Notes under the pieces: model-generated | The model's database searches: none | Seen by the model: only the letters and a program-made list of their open reading frames with translations | Told to the model about the DNA's origin: nothing | Made by a program: the position numbers and the translations under genes | Source: Mycobacterium simulans | GTDB lineage: Bacteria > Actinomycetota > Actinomycetes > Mycobacteriales > Mycobacteriaceae | Direction of reading: 5' to 3' | NCBI RefSeq assembly: GCF_900232995.1 | Contig: NZ_OCVX01000003.1 | Location: 1,338,027 to 1,402,026 of the forward strand | DNA: 64,000 bases | Shown: piece by piece, positions 42,664-53,745 of the stretch | Layout of the letters: every line of letters begins with the position of its first letter | How positions within the stretch are numbered: the first letter of the stretch is position 1

Positions 42664-45600
42664 GGGAGGGCCCTAATCGGTCCTTGCCGGCTCCAGCCGG
42701 GCACGATGGTCACACCCTGTTGCACGACGGCCTCGGGTGCCTGATCGGCCGGCACCAGGCGGTAGTACTGCTCGACTGATCCCCAGTCGCGATACCAGTC
42801 ACCGCTCAGATATGTCGAGATCGTCGAGGTCCGCAGCAGTCCCTGGGTGAACAGGAACGGCCCGCCGGTCGAAGCCGACTGCCACAGGTTCGACGACACT
42901 GCCGTCTGCTTGTGGTCGGGCAGGATGCGGTATTGCGGCAGCTCGGCAATGCCGAGGTGCTCAGCGAACGGCCGCTGGCATGGGAAGTTCGCCGCGGTCG
43001 CGATGTCCATCAACACCGGGGTCTTTGACCCGATCAGTTGTTGCAGTGACTCCAGTTGCGGCACCCGCGGGGGTGTGAAAGCAAACCACTGCTCGGAGCT
43101 CAGGTTCGGGTCGTAAGCCACGATCCGCGCCACGTTGGCCTCCGGAGGCGCCCAGGCCAGCGGGAACCGCAGGTTACGCCACGCCGGTTGCGGTCCAAGG
43201 TCGATCGGGAACACCTCACCGAGTGGCTGGATGCTGCCGTCGGGACGAGCGACGCCCCACTGCAGTTTCAGCGACTGACCGTAGACGAAGTCGCCGTCCT
43301 CTTTATAGGACCAAATCTCGCCGGCCGCCGCGACCGCCACGATCGGCTGGGCCGCGATGCGCTCTTTCCAATTGGCGGGCAACTGGTACCACGCCGAAGT
43401 GGCCCGCGCCGCCAAGGTGTTCTCGCCGTAGCTGCCCATCACCGGGGTGCGTGCGGGATCCAGCCCGAACGGCAATGCCGCGTGCGATCCGTTCACTCCA
43501 ACCGGACCTTTGCCGCCGGCGGTGCCGGCCGAGTCGGTGATCGCGGCGTTGGGCTTGTTGGGTGACGCGTCGGAATTGACCACTCCTGGCTTGCTCACCA
43601 CCGGGTCGGACTGAAGGTCATCGCCTACCCCCTCGGGTTTGAAGCCGACGGGATTGATGCCGCCCAGCGGGCCGGCGGGTCCGAATTCCTGCCCCGGAAC
43701 CGGTTGCAGCATGCCGGCATTGGGGTCGGGTTCGACCAGCACGTCATCGGCCATGGCGCAGCTGGTGGGTGACAGCCCAGTACGTAGTGTGGCCAGGTTT
43801 GCCTTGGCGGTGGTGTACAGCGGATAGCGGAACACCGCGCCCTTGGTCATCGAACCGACTTCGCCCAGGACCATGATCACCGCGACCACCAGCAGGGGCG
43901 TGGAAGCCAGAATGCGGTTGCGCCGGTTGTCCTTGACCTCGGTGTGCCCGGCGTAGTCCATGCGGAAGTGGTACCAAGCGGCCAGCAATCCGGTGAAGAT
44001 CGACAGCGTCAGGAACATCGATGTCACCGGGCGGCTGGCGATCACGGGCTTGATGTCGTACCACGGCACCCCGTAGTTGCCGACGTAGAACCAGCCGTTG
44101 ATGCCCGAAGTTGCCCACGCCAGCACGAACAGCAGCGCGGTGACGTACAGGGCCAGGTTGCGCCGGCTGTGCAGGCCGATCCGAGCGACGGTGAAGGCGG
44201 TGACCGCACCCAGGGCGCCCGCGAGTCCGGCGAACGCGCCGAATTGTATGGCCCACTTGGTGGGGGTGAACGTCAGCAGCAGCAGGCCGACCGCGGTGGT
44301 GCCGATCAGCCGCCAGGTCGGACCGCTGGCCAAACCCGGCACGTGACCGCGCCGCAGCAGGACGGCCAGCATCCCGAACATGCAGAGCATCAGCACCAGC
44401 ACGGCGAACCGCCGTGACATCGACCCGTCGGCATTGCTCTCGACGGTGAGGAAGTAGTAGCGCAGGAAGTCCTGGTACCAGGCGATCGTCGGCCCAACCT
44501 TGTACTTGATGCGTGCCGATTCGGCGACCGTGGCCAGCGTCTGGCTGCGGAACACCACCACGATGATCAGCGACAACGCCGCCGCCAGCACCGCTAGCGG
44601 TGCCAGCAGTCCGTCGGTGGCCCGCCGGCGCCGGATGATCTGGGCGACGGCACGGGCGCCCGTCAGCAGCGCGGCGATGGCGATTAACCCCTGGGGAGCC
44701 AATGTCGCGGTGAGCGTCGCGACGATGATGGCGACCGCGGCCGGGGCCAGCCGCCGCAGCGCGATCGCGCGTTCCACCAGTGCCCAGGCGACCAGCACGC
44801 CCAGGGCGATCAGCGGCTCGGGCCGCAGGCCGTTGTTGAAGGGCAGCCAGGCAGCCGCGAAGACGGCGCCCGCGGTGAACACGGCGACCCGGTTGGAAGC
44901 TAGGCCACCCTTTCCGGGCCCCAGCCGCCGCAGCGCGAAGCGGCTGATGAGCAGCCAGCACGCGATCCCGGCCAGCGTTGCGGGCAGCCGCATCCAGACA
45001 CTCGCGGTGCTGACCGAGGCCAGCTGTGCCAGAGCCGAGGCGTACCAGTCGAACGGTGCCTCCGTCGTTCCGAAGTACCGGTAGTAGTTGGCCACGTAGC
45101 CGGCCTTGGGTGCGATTCGGGCAATCGTCAGGTTGTAGCCATCATCCGACGAGAGCGCGCCGACGACATGCCAGAGCAGCAGCGTGCCGATCACGCCAGC
45201 GTCGGCGAGCCAGGTTGCGAAGCCGGCACTCCAGCTCTGCAGCCAGGCGACCGGCCGATAGCTGGCGCCGCGGCTTTGCCGGTCCAGGGCTGCCAGTGCG
45301 ATGATGGCGGCCAGGACCGCCAGAGCGCCCACGACCATCACGATCCGTTTGGTGATCGTGGGGCTTGTAATGAATCGGGTGTCGACGTCGATGCGGGCGG
45401 ACAACCCGGGCTGTGGGGGCACTTTCAGATCAGTGAAAATCCCGCCGACCTGCGGCTTCTTCTCGGGGGACAGTTTTCCGGCGGCCCCTGGGATGCCGAC
45501 GAAGTCCGCGCCCGCGCCGCCCGCGTCGGCCCAGATGTGCAGGCCGCTGCAGGCGCCGGAGGCGACCGCCGCGCGAGGCGCGACCGCGGCCACTGAGTCC

Positions 45601-45959
45601 CGGAACGCGACGACGATCGTGTCCTTGTTGGCGCGGACGAACAGCCCGTGCTTGCCGGTATCGACGCCGCCCGACGGGAGCGTGGACAACACCAGGCCGC
45701 CGTCGGACGGCAGGGTGGTCATTGCCGAGCAGGGGATGGAGATGTCGAGTGCGCGTGGTGCCCCGGACACCAGCGGGGCGGTGATCTGGGTAACGCTGGT
45801 GCCGCCTGGGGTGGTGCCCTGAGGCCACAGGATGGTCGCCGTGGTCTGCTTCACCGGAAGCAGCGGGACCAAGGCGCACAACAGCAGACCGGTGAATCCC
45901 GAGACGACGGCTACCAAGCGGGCGATCCGATGGGAACGCTCATTACCGTCGTGGGGCAC
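42660..45959 (-). CDS. embA: Arabinosyltransferase EmbA
   Basis: A 1099-residue GT-C arabinosyltransferase that works with EmbB on arabinogalactan. The N-terminus [15 protein letters not shown] equals that of M. tuberculosis EmbA. The catalytic acidic pair lies in [14 protein letters not shown], with [22 protein letters not shown] after it. The C-terminal carbohydrate-binding region includes [20 protein letters not shown]. It is coupled to embB by an ATGA overlap. Unlike in M. tuberculosis it does not directly follow embC; about 7.8 kb intervenes and a 61-bp repeat array lies just upstream. Confidence 0.97.
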   Translation of the reverse strand: MPHDGNERSHRIARLVAVVSGFTGLLLCALVPLLPVKQTTATILWPQGTTPGGTSVTQITAPLVSGAPRALDISIPCSAMTTLPSDGGLVLSTLPSGGVDTGKHGLFVRANKDTIVVAFRDSVAAVAPRAAVASGACSGLHIWADAGGAGADFVGIPGAAGKLSPEKKPQVGGIFTDLKVPPQPGLSARIDVDTRFITSPTITKRIVMVVGALAVLAAIIALAALDRQSRGASYRPVAWLQSWSAGFATWLADAGVIGTLLLWHVVGALSSDDGYNLTIARIAPKAGYVANYYRYFGTTEAPFDWYASALAQLASVSTASVWMRLPATLAGIACWLLISRFALRRLGPGKGGLASNRVAVFTAGAVFAAAWLPFNNGLRPEPLIALGVLVAWALVERAIALRRLAPAAVAIIVATLTATLAPQGLIAIAALLTGARAVAQIIRRRRATDGLLAPLAVLAAALSLIIVVVFRSQTLATVAESARIKYKVGPTIAWYQDFLRYYFLTVESNADGSMSRRFAVLVLMLCMFGMLAVLLRRGHVPGLASGPTWRLIGTTAVGLLLLTFTPTKWAIQFGAFAGLAGALGAVTAFTVARIGLHSRRNLALYVTALLFVLAWATSGINGWFYVGNYGVPWYDIKPVIASRPVTSMFLTLSIFTGLLAAWYHFRMDYAGHTEVKDNRRNRILASTPLLVVAVIMVLGEVGSMTKGAVFRYPLYTTAKANLATLRTGLSPTSCAMADDVLVEPDPNAGMLQPVPGQEFGPAGPLGGINPVGFKPEGVGDDLQSDPVVSKPGVVNSDASPNKPNAAITDSAGTAGGKGPVGVNGSHAALPFGLDPARTPVMGSYGENTLAARATSAWYQLPANWKERIAAQPIVAVAAAGEIWSYKEDGDFVYGQSLKLQWGVARPDGSIQPLGEVFPIDLGPQPAWRNLRFPLAWAPPEANVARIVAYDPNLSSEQWFAFTPPRVPQLESLQQLIGSKTPVLMDIATAANFPCQRPFAEHLGIAELPQYRILPDHKQTAVSSNLWQSASTGGPFLFTQGLLRTSTISTYLSGDWYRDWGSVEQYYRLVPADQAPEAVVQQGVTIVPGWSRQGPIRALP

Positions 45960-45986
45960 GAGGCTCGATCGTAGGCGACGGAACTG

Positions 45987-46264
45987 AGTCCGGTGAGGAT
46001 GCGGGGCCGTGAAGCGGCCCTGAGGACGAGCCGGACAATTCAGTTCTAGTCCGGTGAGGATGCGGGGCCGTGAAGCGGCCCTGAGGACGAGCCGGACAAT
46101 TCAGTTCTAGTCCGGTGAGGATGCGGGGCCGTGAAGCGGCCCTGAGGACGAGCCGGACAATTCAGTTCTAGTCCGGTGAGGATGCGGGGCCGTGAAGCGG
46201 CCCTGAGGACGAGCCGGACAATTCAGTTCTAGTCCGGTGAGGATGCGGGGCTGTGAAGCGGCCT
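45987..46264. repeat. 61-bp tandem repeat array upstream of embA (4 copies plus a partial)
   Basis: Identical 61-base units start at 45987, 46048, 46109 and 46170; a fifth starts at 46231 and diverges after about 33 bases with one change (GGGGCT for GGGGCC). Each unit has nested dyads: outer GTCCGG/CCGGAC and inner GGGCCG/CGGCCC around TGAAG. The array ends 28 bases before the embA start, so it lies in the leader or promoter. There are no unique spacers, so it is not CRISPR. Confidence 0.95.
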
Positions 46265-46471
46265 ACCGACGAAGGTATCGGAAGTTAACCCTGATGTTTG
46301 TCCATTCGCCGGCAAATCAACGCTGGAGTTTCCTGCCGCGGCGCTGAGCCAGCCTAGGGGCTAAGACCGTCGCAAATCGCTTGATAACCACTGTGTTGAT
46401 ATATCCCGGGGATTCACTTTGCGAAAAGGATTGCGGTGCCTACCCCATCAACCCCGCCGTGCGCCCTGGCG

Positions 46472-46699
46472 TTAATTACTTAAGTACAAGTACCAGAGTC
46501 CATCAGACCCCTGTCGACAGTCCCAATGGGTGTACGCCGCGTCATTTTGCGTGATCTCCACATGCGGGCCGTCGGCCTGACAGCCGGCGAGGGTCGCGTA
46601 GTTGCCCTCCACCTGTACTTCGTCGGCGCTGGCCACACCGACCGCCGTGGTCATCAACCCGCCGAATGCCAACAATACGGCGGCGATCAAAATTCGCAT
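46472..46699 (-). CDS. Small secreted protein
   Basis: A 75-residue protein with a signal peptide (residues 1-25, ending VASA before DEVQV). The mature 50 residues hold two cysteines (C40, C61) that could form a disulfide, and end YLYLSN. GGAGGATTTTCC precedes the ATG. It reads like the many short exported mycobacterial proteins of unknown role. It sits alone between the repeat array and the PPE pair. From 46700 to 46928 I see only AT-rich intergenic sequence. Confidence 0.7.
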   Translation of the reverse strand: MRILIAAVLLAFGGLMTTAVGVASADEVQVEGNYATLAGCQADGPHVEITQNDAAYTHWDCRQGSDGLWYLYLSN

Positions 46700-46928
46700 G
46701 GAAAATCCTCCTTCGGCGCACCGAATATCACGAGCTCAGCGGGTCGCGCCAGACTAAATAACAGCATGCGCTTTGGTACAAGCGGAGTGTACTCAGCGAT
46801 CACAAGATAGCCAATACTGGCCGATTCCGTAAAAAGACTTTACAAATCGGGAAAACTGCAGTGTCGATATATTTGACAGTGCGATCGTGCGTCCGCCGTG
46901 CGGTTTGAATCGGTCGGTCGTGATCGCG

Positions 46929-48101
46929 CTATCCCGCAAACGGTGGGCGGGCCATGACGGTGGGACGAAACCCGTATCGGGGCCCGGCGCCTGCTGTGCC
47001 TGCGCCCGCACCCCCCAACGGCATGCCACCCAACAAGTTGCCGGCTGCTCCAACTTCCGGCGGCTCGACAACCTGGTCGACCTGCAGCCCGTGCGCTCGC
47101 ACGGCGGCTGGCCCCGGCCCCGTCGGCGCCCACGTCGAAGGCACCGATAGCTTGCCGATGGAGCCCGCGTCGCCCAAACGCGCCGCTATTGGTCCACTGC
47201 CGCCCTGCGACCCGGCGCCGGTCGCGCCGGCGGCCGCCGCCGGCGCGGCCGCTGCTTCGGCGACTGCCGGGCCAACCATTCCCATCGCCCTCGCCGAGGT
47301 AATAAGGCTGTTGCCAATGCCAATGCCGAAATACGGCAGGCCCGTGGTGTTGTAGATCAGCTGTGACACCGGCACGTACCAGTTCAACAGCCACTGCAAC
47401 CATCCAGGGGTCGGCGCCGATCCAGCGGACGCGAAGACGGACGAGATCGGCGAGGAAAGGTCCTGTAGCACGCTGGGTAGCGCAGACATCAATTGCGACA
47501 AGGCGGACTGGGCCGCACCGGCCGAGGTGCCCGCTGCCTGGGCGACCGCGGCGGCCTGCACGGCCGAAGCCGCCGGGCTGGTGTTCTGCGGCGGTGCGGC
47601 AAACGGCGTGACCGCCGAAGCGCTCGCCGACGAGGCGGCATAGCTATACATGGCCACGGCATCCTGGGCCCACATTTCGCCGTATTGGGTTTCCTTGGCC
47701 GCGATCGCTGCGGCGTTGAGGCCCAAGACGTTGGTCGAAACCAGCGCCGCGAGCTGAGCGCGATTGGCCGCGATCAGGGGCGGCGGCACCATCGAGGCAA
47801 ACGTGGCCTCAAACGCCGCGGCCGCGGCGGCGGCCTGGTTGGCCGACTGCTGAGCTTGGGCAGCCGTCGCACTCATCCAAGCCACATACGCTGCGACCGC
47901 CTCGGCCATCGCGGCCGAGGCCGGACCAAGCCACTCCTCGCTGTTGAGCATCGTGATAATCGCGTCGTAGTTAGCGGCTGCCGAACTCAACTCCGTAGCC
48001 AGCCCACTCCAGGCCGACGCGGCGGCCACCATCGGTGCCGACCCCGGACCGGCATACATTCGCGCGGAGTTGACTTCCGGCGGTATTGCTCCGAAATCCA
48101 T
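46929..48101 (-). CDS. PPE family protein, SVP subgroup
   Basis: A 390-residue PPE protein. The PPE domain (about residues 1-175) starts [20 protein letters not shown] and has the W-x-G-type turn at EEWLGPAS and the helix ending [13 protein letters not shown]. The C-terminal part holds the SVP motif [11 protein letters not shown] near residue 318. It is probably secreted by an ESX system, commonly with a PE partner, but no PE gene adjoins it. It follows the second PPE gene by 21 bases. Confidence 0.92.
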   Translation of the reverse strand: MDFGAIPPEVNSARMYAGPGSAPMVAAASAWSGLATELSSAAANYDAIITMLNSEEWLGPASAAMAEAVAAYVAWMSATAAQAQQSANQAAAAAAAFEATFASMVPPPLIAANRAQLAALVSTNVLGLNAAAIAAKETQYGEMWAQDAVAMYSYAASSASASAVTPFAAPPQNTSPAASAVQAAAVAQAAGTSAGAAQSALSQLMSALPSVLQDLSSPISSVFASAGSAPTPGWLQWLLNWYVPVSQLIYNTTGLPYFGIGIGNSLITSARAMGMVGPAVAEAAAAPAAAAGATGAGSQGGSGPIAARLGDAGSIGKLSVPSTWAPTGPGPAAVRAHGLQVDQVVEPPEVGAAGNLLGGMPLGGAGAGTAGAGPRYGFRPTVMARPPFAG

Positions 48102-48122
48102 TCGTTGTCAACCTCTTTCGCG

Positions 48123-49157
48123 TTATCCGGCGGCCACCGGACGTTGCATGACAATGGGACTGAACCCTTGTCGTCGGTGGGCGAAGTTGGCCGCGCGCTG
48201 CAAGCCCCTAATCGGGACACCCCGAAGCAGGCTCGCCGTTGTGTTCGCAGGGGCGGGCCGAACCACGGTGCTCGATGTCGCCGCGGTGTCGACGGCCGGT
48301 ACGGGAGGCGACGGGGTCCAATTCGGTGGCACCGACAGCCGGCCAATCTTGATGGACTGGCTGAGGTTCGCCGCAACCGCGATCTCACCCCAGCGCGCCG
48401 CAACTGGGCCGATACCCGCAGCGGCCGTCACCGCCGCGCCCGCGCTGGCGGGTGTCGCTGCTCCGGACGGTCCGAATATCAGCGCCTGCGCCACCTGGAG
48501 CGCGTTCAACGTCAAGCCGCCGCTGTCGTAGACGAATCCTTCGGCGACGGCTATCGCTCCGAGCACGGCGATCCATTCGGCAGGCGAAAGGTTGGCGCAT
48601 TCGGCCTGGCCGGCTGCGGCGGCCAGGCTGGCAATAGTTTGTGGCGGCGTGAACGGGGTCAGTGTCGAGGCAAGCGCCGAGGACCCGGCATATTCGTACA
48701 TGGCAGCGGCGTCCTGTGCCCACATCTCGGCGTAGTGTGCCTCGGTCGCAGCGATCGCCGGTGTGTTCTGTCCGAAGAGGTTGGTCGCGACCAGCGTCAG
48801 CAGCAAAGCGCGGTTGGCGGCGATCACCGGTGGGGGTATCGTCATCGCGAACGCCGTCTCGTAGGCCGCCGCGGCAGCTCTTGCCTGCAAACCTGCCGCT
48901 TCTGCCAGGGCGGCGGTAGTGTTCAGCCAGGCCACATGGGGCCCCGTGGCGGCAACCATAGCGGCTGCCGCTGTGCCAACCCCCGCCGAGCTGGTCAGCC
49001 CCGAGATAACCGAGCCATAGCCGACCGCCGCAAATGCCAAATCGGAAGCCAGCGCGTCCCAGGCCGACGCGGCGGCCAGCAGGGACCCCGAGCCGGGACC
49101 CGCATACATCCGACCGGAGTTGACCTCCGGGGGCAACGCCCCGAAATCCACCAGCAT
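48123..49157 (-). CDS. PPE family protein, SVP subgroup
   Basis: A 344-residue PPE protein beginning [22 protein letters not shown] (start taken at 49157; ATG 49166 is three codons upstream). The PPE domain runs to [16 protein letters not shown] (about 160); the SVP motif is [11 protein letters not shown]. Between them lies a shortened middle region. It ends QRPVAAG, comparable to MARPPFAG of its neighbour, so the two are likely an old duplication. It heads the PPE pair. Confidence 0.9.
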   Translation of the reverse strand: MLVDFGALPPEVNSGRMYAGPGSGSLLAAASAWDALASDLAFAAVGYGSVISGLTSSAGVGTAAAAMVAATGPHVAWLNTTAALAEAAGLQARAAAAAYETAFAMTIPPPVIAANRALLLTLVATNLFGQNTPAIAATEAHYAEMWAQDAAAMYEYAGSSALASTLTPFTPPQTIASLAAAAGQAECANLSPAEWIAVLGAIAVAEGFVYDSGGLTLNALQVAQALIFGPSGAATPASAGAAVTAAAGIGPVAARWGEIAVAANLSQSIKIGRLSVPPNWTPSPPVPAVDTAATSSTVVRPAPANTTASLLRGVPIRGLQRAANFAHRRQGFSPIVMQRPVAAG

Positions 49158-49607
49158 CGCCTCCATGTAGTTGCCAGCCTCACCGTCTTTGGACAACATC
49201 ACCGGCTGTGACGCTAAAGCGGGTGCGGCCCTGCCGCCGTACACGACGCGATTGTCGATGAGGTAAACGCTGCGATTGGTCGGCCGGTACGGCGGGGGAC
49301 GAACCAGCGGCTACGGTTGCTCCACTGGTCTGGTTTTGTGCCGTTCATGTGCGCAAACGCGCCTACTTCCGGCTTGAGCGAGGCCGTTGAATCGATCGCG
49401 AGGCCGGCCGCCGGGCATTCGTGTCAGGCGGTGCCGACGGTCATGCCGGGTAAAAATCTTGCCGAGGATAAGTTGCCCTGCGCAATAGTTACTGATAGCA
49501 ATAATGCTCTACACAGATAATTTGCTCGCGTGTCAACGTCGCGGCCCGGCAACCCTGGTGTGCACATTCACTACTCGCGTGCCTAACCGGCTGGACGCCC
49601 GAGGCAA
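49158..49607. other. Intergenic region upstream of the PPE pair
   Basis: The 450 bases between the cis-prenyltransferase stop and the PPE start show no convincing gene. The local sequence is AT-richer around 49490-49530 (TAGTTACTGATAGCAATAATG-type stretch), a likely promoter area for the PPE genes. An upstream in-frame extension of the PPE frame (to 49244) has no family similarity. Confidence 0.5.
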
Positions 49608-50327
49608 TCAACCGTGGGCAACGGTCCGTCCGCCCAGCCTGCGTTCGCGCTTCCCGTAGTCGGCCAGCGCCATCTCCAGGCTGCGGCGGCTGAAGTCGGG
49701 CCACAGTTCTTCGAGGAACAGCAGCTCCGAGTACGACGACTGCCAAAGAAAGCAGTTCGACAGCCGCCGCTCGCCGCCAGTGCGGATGATGAGGTCGGGG
49801 TCTCGCATGTCAGGGGCGTACAGCAACTGCTGGAACGCCTGTTCGCCGCCGCCGTCGTAGCGCTGTGCCGCGTCCAGCAGCTCCTGGCGGCCACCGTAGT
49901 TGAACCCGACGAATAGCGTCATTCGGGAGTTGTCCGCGGTCGACGTCTCGGCGAGGTCCACCGCGTCGAGCACCGTCTGCGGCAAGCCGGCACGCGACCC
50001 CACGATCCGGATTCGGATGTCGAAGGGGTCCAGCGCCTCGGCGGTACGAACCAAGTGGTGCGCGAACACTCGCATGATGCCGTCGAGTTCGGCGGCCGAA
50101 CGAGTCCAGTTCTCCGTCGAGAAGCAGTACAGGGCGAGTTGATCGACACCCAGCTCACAGGCGTCGCGCGCCCGCGGGATAACCAGCGCAGCCCCAGCTG
50201 CGTGGCCTTCCTCTATCGAAAGCCCCCGCGCAAGCGCCCAGCGTGCGTTGCCGTCGGGCATGATGGCCACGGTCCGCGGTAGCCGGTCGGCTTCCAGGCC
50301 AGTCGATTGGTCGGTGAGCTCGTGCAC
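49608..50327 (-). CDS. Cis-prenyltransferase (UppS-like)
   Basis: A 239-residue member of the undecaprenyl/Z-prenyl diphosphate synthase family, which adds isopentenyl units in cis or, in side branches, makes irregular or transferred terpenoids. Seen: VAIMPDGNARWALARGL with catalytic D25 (normally IMDGNGRWA, here with an extra Pro), LYCFSTENW, FNYGGRQE, and LIIRTGGERRLSNCFLWQSSYSELLFLEELWPDF. RERRLGG is near the end. The IGD motif reads VGS. These changes make normal decaprenyl synthesis uncertain. GTG 50327 after GAAGGA, nine bases past the MFS gene; last gene of the isoprenoid operon. Confidence 0.85.
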   Translation of the reverse strand: MHELTDQSTGLEADRLPRTVAIMPDGNARWALARGLSIEEGHAAGAALVIPRARDACELGVDQLALYCFSTENWTRSAAELDGIMRVFAHHLVRTAEALDPFDIRIRIVGSRAGLPQTVLDAVDLAETSTADNSRMTLFVGFNYGGRQELLDAAQRYDGGGEQAFQQLLYAPDMRDPDLIIRTGGERRLSNCFLWQSSYSELLFLEELWPDFSRRSLEMALADYGKRERRLGGRTVAHG

Positions 50328-50336
50328 TGGCGTCCT

Positions 50337-51875
50337 TCAGGTTGTGATTTGCGTTGTGGAATGGTGCGCCTGGATCACGTTGCGCGGCAGCACGACAGCG
50401 ACGGCGGCCGCGGCGGCCGCTGCGACAGCCGTGCACACGAGGCAACTCGCCCACACGCTGTCGAGGAACGCCGACTCGACGGCGTGGCGAACGCTCTGCG
50501 CCTGCGTCGCGGGCAGCTGCCCAAGTACCCGCTCGGCTTCGGCCATCGACTGCCGCATCGAGCCGTGCGCTCGGGGAGTGGTGTAGAAAAGCGCGGTGCT
50601 GCGGTCCAGTTTCTCTGTATAGACGGAGGCGAACACGCTGCCGATGATCGCTACACCGAGAGTTCCGCCGAGTTGTCGGGTGGCGCCGGTCACCGCCGAG
50701 CCGACGCCTGCGGTAGCCGGGCTCAGCGAGGTCATGATCGCATCGGTCGCCGGCGCCATGGTGAAACCGAGTCCGCCACCGAGCAACGCCATCGCCGCCG
50801 CGATCACCAGATACTGCGTGCTGGTGTCAAACGTGCCTGACCATGCAATCGCGGCTGCGTAGACTGCCAATCCGCCGGCAACCACCGAGGGCGTGCCGAA
50901 GCGCCCGGCGAATCGCGGGGCCAGGATGCTGGCGACGGCGAACGAAAGCGCGAGAGGAAGCAGTCGCAGGCCAGTTTGGAACGGCGTGTATGCAGTGACG
51001 AATTGCAGATACTGCGTCATGACGAAGACAAACCCGCACAGAGTCAGGTAGGCCGTCGTGACGGCAATGCTTCCGCCGGCGAACCGCCGATCGGCAAAAA
51101 TCGAGAGGTCCAGCATCGGGTGGGAGGTGCGTCGTTCATGCCAGAGGAACGTGGCGAGCATGACGGCTGAGCCGGCCAACCCGGTCAGGGTGCGGCCGCC
51201 GGTCCAGCCGACGTTGGGTGCCTCGATGATCGTGTAGGTCAGTGCGGTGACGGCGATCCCGGACAGGAATAGTCCGGGGAAGTCGAGCGGTGGGCGAGCC
51301 GGGTCGCGCGAGGTGGGGACGAACAGCGCCGCCCCGACGATGGCCACCGCGGCGATGGGTACGTTGATCCAAAAGATCGATCCCCACGGGAACTGTCCCA
51401 GCAGCCAGCCTCCGGCGATCGGGCCGACAACCACACCGAGGCCCGCGATCGCCGACCACAGCCCAATTGCCTTGGCGCGCTGAGTCGGATCGACGAAGAC
51501 GTTGGTGATCAGTGCCAGCGTCGTCGGAAATATGGTGGCCGCGCCCAATCCCATTGCGGCGCGGGCCGCAATAAGTGCTTCGGCCGATCCGACGCTGCCG
51601 GCGACCGCCGACGTCACACCGAAAATGGCCAAACCCACGATAAGCCACCCGCGCCTGCCGTAACGGTCGCCGAGGTTGCCCGCCGTCAACAGGAATCCCG
51701 CGGCAGTTAAGGAATACGCGTCGACGATCCACTGCAGTTCGGCGTTGTCGGCACGCAAATCGCGCGACAACGTCGGCAAAGCGACATTGACGATCGTCAC
51801 ATCGATGCTGGCGACGAAATTGCTGAGGCACATGACGCCGAGCGCGACTTCGGGACGAACGCGCGGCCGACTCAT
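50337..51875 (-). CDS. MFS transporter, DHA2 (14-helix) drug:proton antiporter type
   Basis: A 512-residue membrane transporter. Motif C/D1-type [15 protein letters not shown] in the first helix region, [13 protein letters not shown] (motif A, loop 2-3) and [16 protein letters not shown] (motif C of antiporters) are clear. The length and helix count fit the 14-TMS EmrB/QacA group. It lies between idi and the cis-prenyltransferase, overlapping idi by four bases, so export of an isoprenoid product is the natural inference. Substrate unknown. Confidence 0.9.
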   Translation of the reverse strand: MSRPRVRPEVALGVMCLSNFVASIDVTIVNVALPTLSRDLRADNAELQWIVDAYSLTAAGFLLTAGNLGDRYGRRGWLIVGLAIFGVTSAVAGSVGSAEALIAARAAMGLGAATIFPTTLALITNVFVDPTQRAKAIGLWSAIAGLGVVVGPIAGGWLLGQFPWGSIFWINVPIAAVAIVGAALFVPTSRDPARPPLDFPGLFLSGIAVTALTYTIIEAPNVGWTGGRTLTGLAGSAVMLATFLWHERRTSHPMLDLSIFADRRFAGGSIAVTTAYLTLCGFVFVMTQYLQFVTAYTPFQTGLRLLPLALSFAVASILAPRFAGRFGTPSVVAGGLAVYAAAIAWSGTFDTSTQYLVIAAAMALLGGGLGFTMAPATDAIMTSLSPATAGVGSAVTGATRQLGGTLGVAIIGSVFASVYTEKLDRSTALFYTTPRAHGSMRQSMAEAERVLGQLPATQAQSVRHAVESAFLDSVWASCLVCTAVAAAAAAAVAVVLPRNVIQAHHSTTQITT

Positions 51876-52519
51876 ACGTCCGCCGATCGCCTGGGGCTGC
51901 CGGGTTCGGTGGGTCGTATTTGAAGCGCGGCGGTGGGCAGCCGAACGTCGTCAGCGACCGGCCACCGCGCCGGTCGAGTTCCCAGATTGGTCAGGAGCTC
52001 GAGTTGTTCGCGGCACCACGGGGATACCGGGACGATGACGCCGGTGGTGACGTCGGAAACGAACTGTTCCCATGGCATCCAGCGGACCGCGTCGACCTCT
52101 GTGGAATTCGGCTGGGGATGCTCGACGACCTGGACCCGGTATACCGGGCACATTTCGTTTTCCACTGTGCCGTCGGGCATCGTGGCCTGGTAGCGGAACC
52201 CCGGCAGGATGAGGTCCACATGGGTGGCAGTAAGTCCGAGTTCGGCGGCCAGCCGGCGGCGTATGGCGTCGGGCAGCGATTCGCCGGGCAGCGGGTGACC
52301 GCAGCAACTGTTGGTCCACACCCCGGGCCAGGTACGTTTCGTGGCGGCGCGCCGGGTAATCAACACCCGATCTTGGGGATCGAACACATAGCTGGAAAAC
52401 GCCAGGTGCAGGGGAGTGGCCGAAGTGTGGACGGTGGCCTTGTCGGCAACGCCAACGGCGCCGCCGCGCTCGTCGAGCAATACCACGTGCTCGACAGGCG
52501 GGAGGAAACCGTCGCTCAT
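51872..52519 (-). CDS. idi: Isopentenyl-diphosphate delta-isomerase, type I
   Basis: A 215-residue Nudix-fold enzyme interconverting IPP and [15 protein letters not shown] holds metal ligands; [14 protein letters not shown] carries catalytic Cys73; RRLAAELGL is the Nudix-like helix; ENEMCPVY gives catalytic Glu122. All residues needed for activity appear present. The ATG shares bases with the idsB stop (TGATG) and the gene overlaps the MFS start by four bases, so translation is coupled on both sides. Confidence 0.93.
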   Translation of the reverse strand: MSDGFLPPVEHVVLLDERGGAVGVADKATVHTSATPLHLAFSSYVFDPQDRVLITRRAATKRTWPGVWTNSCCGHPLPGESLPDAIRRRLAAELGLTATHVDLILPGFRYQATMPDGTVENEMCPVYRVQVVEHPQPNSTEVDAVRWMPWEQFVSDVTTGVIVPVSPWCREQLELLTNLGTRPARWPVADDVRLPTAALQIRPTEPGSPRRSADV

Positions 52520-53553
52520 CAACGCACCCGTGTGGTGATCGAGTCCGCCAGGGCCCGCAGATCGTTTGCCGCGCTCGGATCTGGGTTCGCTGTACCAAGC
52601 ACGTCAAGCGCGTGGTGGCGACGGCGGGCGGCCTCGGCCTCCGCCCACGCTCGACCACCGGCGGATTCCACCAGGCCCGCAGCGTCTGACAATTCGTCTT
52701 CGGTAAGCGCGTCGGCGCGCGCATAAAGGGCGGCCAATTCACGGCCCGCTGCCGTGCCCGAAGTCAGGGCGGCGACCACCGGCAACGATTTCTTTCGAGA
52801 TCTCAGATCCGAATACACGGGCTTGCCCGTGACCGATTCGCATCCCCAAATCCCGAGTACGTCGTCGATCAGCTGAAAAGCGATCCCCAATTGGCGCCCG
52901 AATTGGCGATACCAGCCGGCCACTGGCAGGTCGTCAGTGACCGAAAGTGCGCCCAACTCGCACGCCGCGCCGAACAACGCACCCGTCTTTTGTTCTGCCA
53001 TGCGTAAGCATTCCGGCAGCCTCACGTCGACGCGGTGTTCGAAAGCCAAGTCGTGGGCTTGGCCGGCGCACAATTCCAGCACGGCGGCGCGGAGAACCTC
53101 TCCGGCCGTTCCGCTATTGACCAGCTGCAACGCCGACACCAGCAGGGCGTCACCGGTCAGCAGCGCTCTCGGCACTCCGAACGCGGCCCACGCTGCGGGT
53201 CGATGCCGCCGCGTCGGATCGCTATCCATGATGTCGTCGTGCAGCAGCGAAAAGTCGTGCACCAATTCCACCGCGACCGCGGCTGAAATCGCCGCATGTG
53301 CCGGGCCGCCCGCCGCGCGCGCACAAGTCAACGTCATCACGGGTCGTATGGCCTTACCGCCGCCCGCCGGTTTGTTGCCGCCGTCGGCATCCCACCATCC
53401 CAGATGAAAGCCGGCGACATGACGGACCTCGGCAGGAAGGGTGTCAAAGACAACGCGCTGCGTGGGTTCGACGAGAAGTCGTGTGCTGGTTAACAGGCTC
53501 TGAATGGCGTCGAGGGTTGTGCAGGCGTGAGTTGGCTGTGCAGTTTCGGTCAT
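52519..53553 (-). CDS. idsB: Trans-polyprenyl diphosphate synthase (IdsB/GGPP synthase-like)
   Basis: A 344-residue trans-prenyl elongating enzyme. First Asp-rich motif [17 protein letters not shown] (D106, D107, D110) and second [10 protein letters not shown] with D230 D231 but Gly234 instead of the third Asp. GKAIRP and the [16 protein letters not shown] block are typical of the actinobacterial subfamily that includes IdsB (Rv3383c) and family-2 encapsulin cargo prenyltransferases; no encapsulin gene is seen here. Product is probably C15-C20. GGAAGGGAG precedes the ATG. First gene of the operon idsB-idi-MFS-uppS. Confidence 0.88.
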   Translation of the reverse strand: MTETAQPTHACTTLDAIQSLLTSTRLLVEPTQRVVFDTLPAEVRHVAGFHLGWWDADGGNKPAGGGKAIRPVMTLTCARAAGGPAHAAISAAVAVELVHDFSLLHDDIMDSDPTRRHRPAAWAAFGVPRALLTGDALLVSALQLVNSGTAGEVLRAAVLELCAGQAHDLAFEHRVDVRLPECLRMAEQKTGALFGAACELGALSVTDDLPVAGWYRQFGRQLGIAFQLIDDVLGIWGCESVTGKPVYSDLRSRKKSLPVVAALTSGTAAGRELAALYARADALTEDELSDAAGLVESAGGRAWAEAEAARRRHHALDVLGTANPDPSAANDLRALADSITTRVR

Positions 53554-53745
53554 CGACTCCCTTCCGATCCAAACCGCACGGAGTCGGTTGACTGAGATGA
53601 GATCAGCGCGGTTCTCTGGTGGGCAGGAATTTACCGTACTGTCAGTTATCTAATAGGGAATTTGGTAAATCGTTGGTGAAATCGGTTATGAAATCCGCAC
53701 CGGCTCAACGGCAACGGTGCTTCTTGCCCACTACTTACCCGCGAC
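53554..53745 (-). promoter_or_regulatory. AT-rich promoter region of the isoprenoid operon
   Basis: The 192 bases between embC and idsB contain an AT-rich block (53635-53700, with TCTAATAGGGAATTTGGTAA) that stands out from the GC-rich surroundings and is the likely idsB promoter. An 11-bp tandem duplication, GTCGCGGGTAA on the minus strand, repeats the end and stop codon of embC. No terminator hairpin is evident after embC. Confidence 0.5.

Noticed and set aside
45987..46264. Possible CRISPR array
   Set aside because: Units are directly adjacent 61-bp repeats with no unique spacers, and no cas gene is nearby.
47493..49211. 572-codon open frame on the plus strand opposite both PPE genes
   Set aside because: It is antisense to clear PPE proteins, is rich in Arg and Gly as expected from reversed GC-rich codons, and shows no domain.
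52519..53553. Encapsulin nanocompartment cargo enzyme
   Set aside because: The prenyl synthase resembles the family-2 encapsulin cargo type, but no encapsulin shell gene lies in the window and the N-terminus shows no clear cargo segment.
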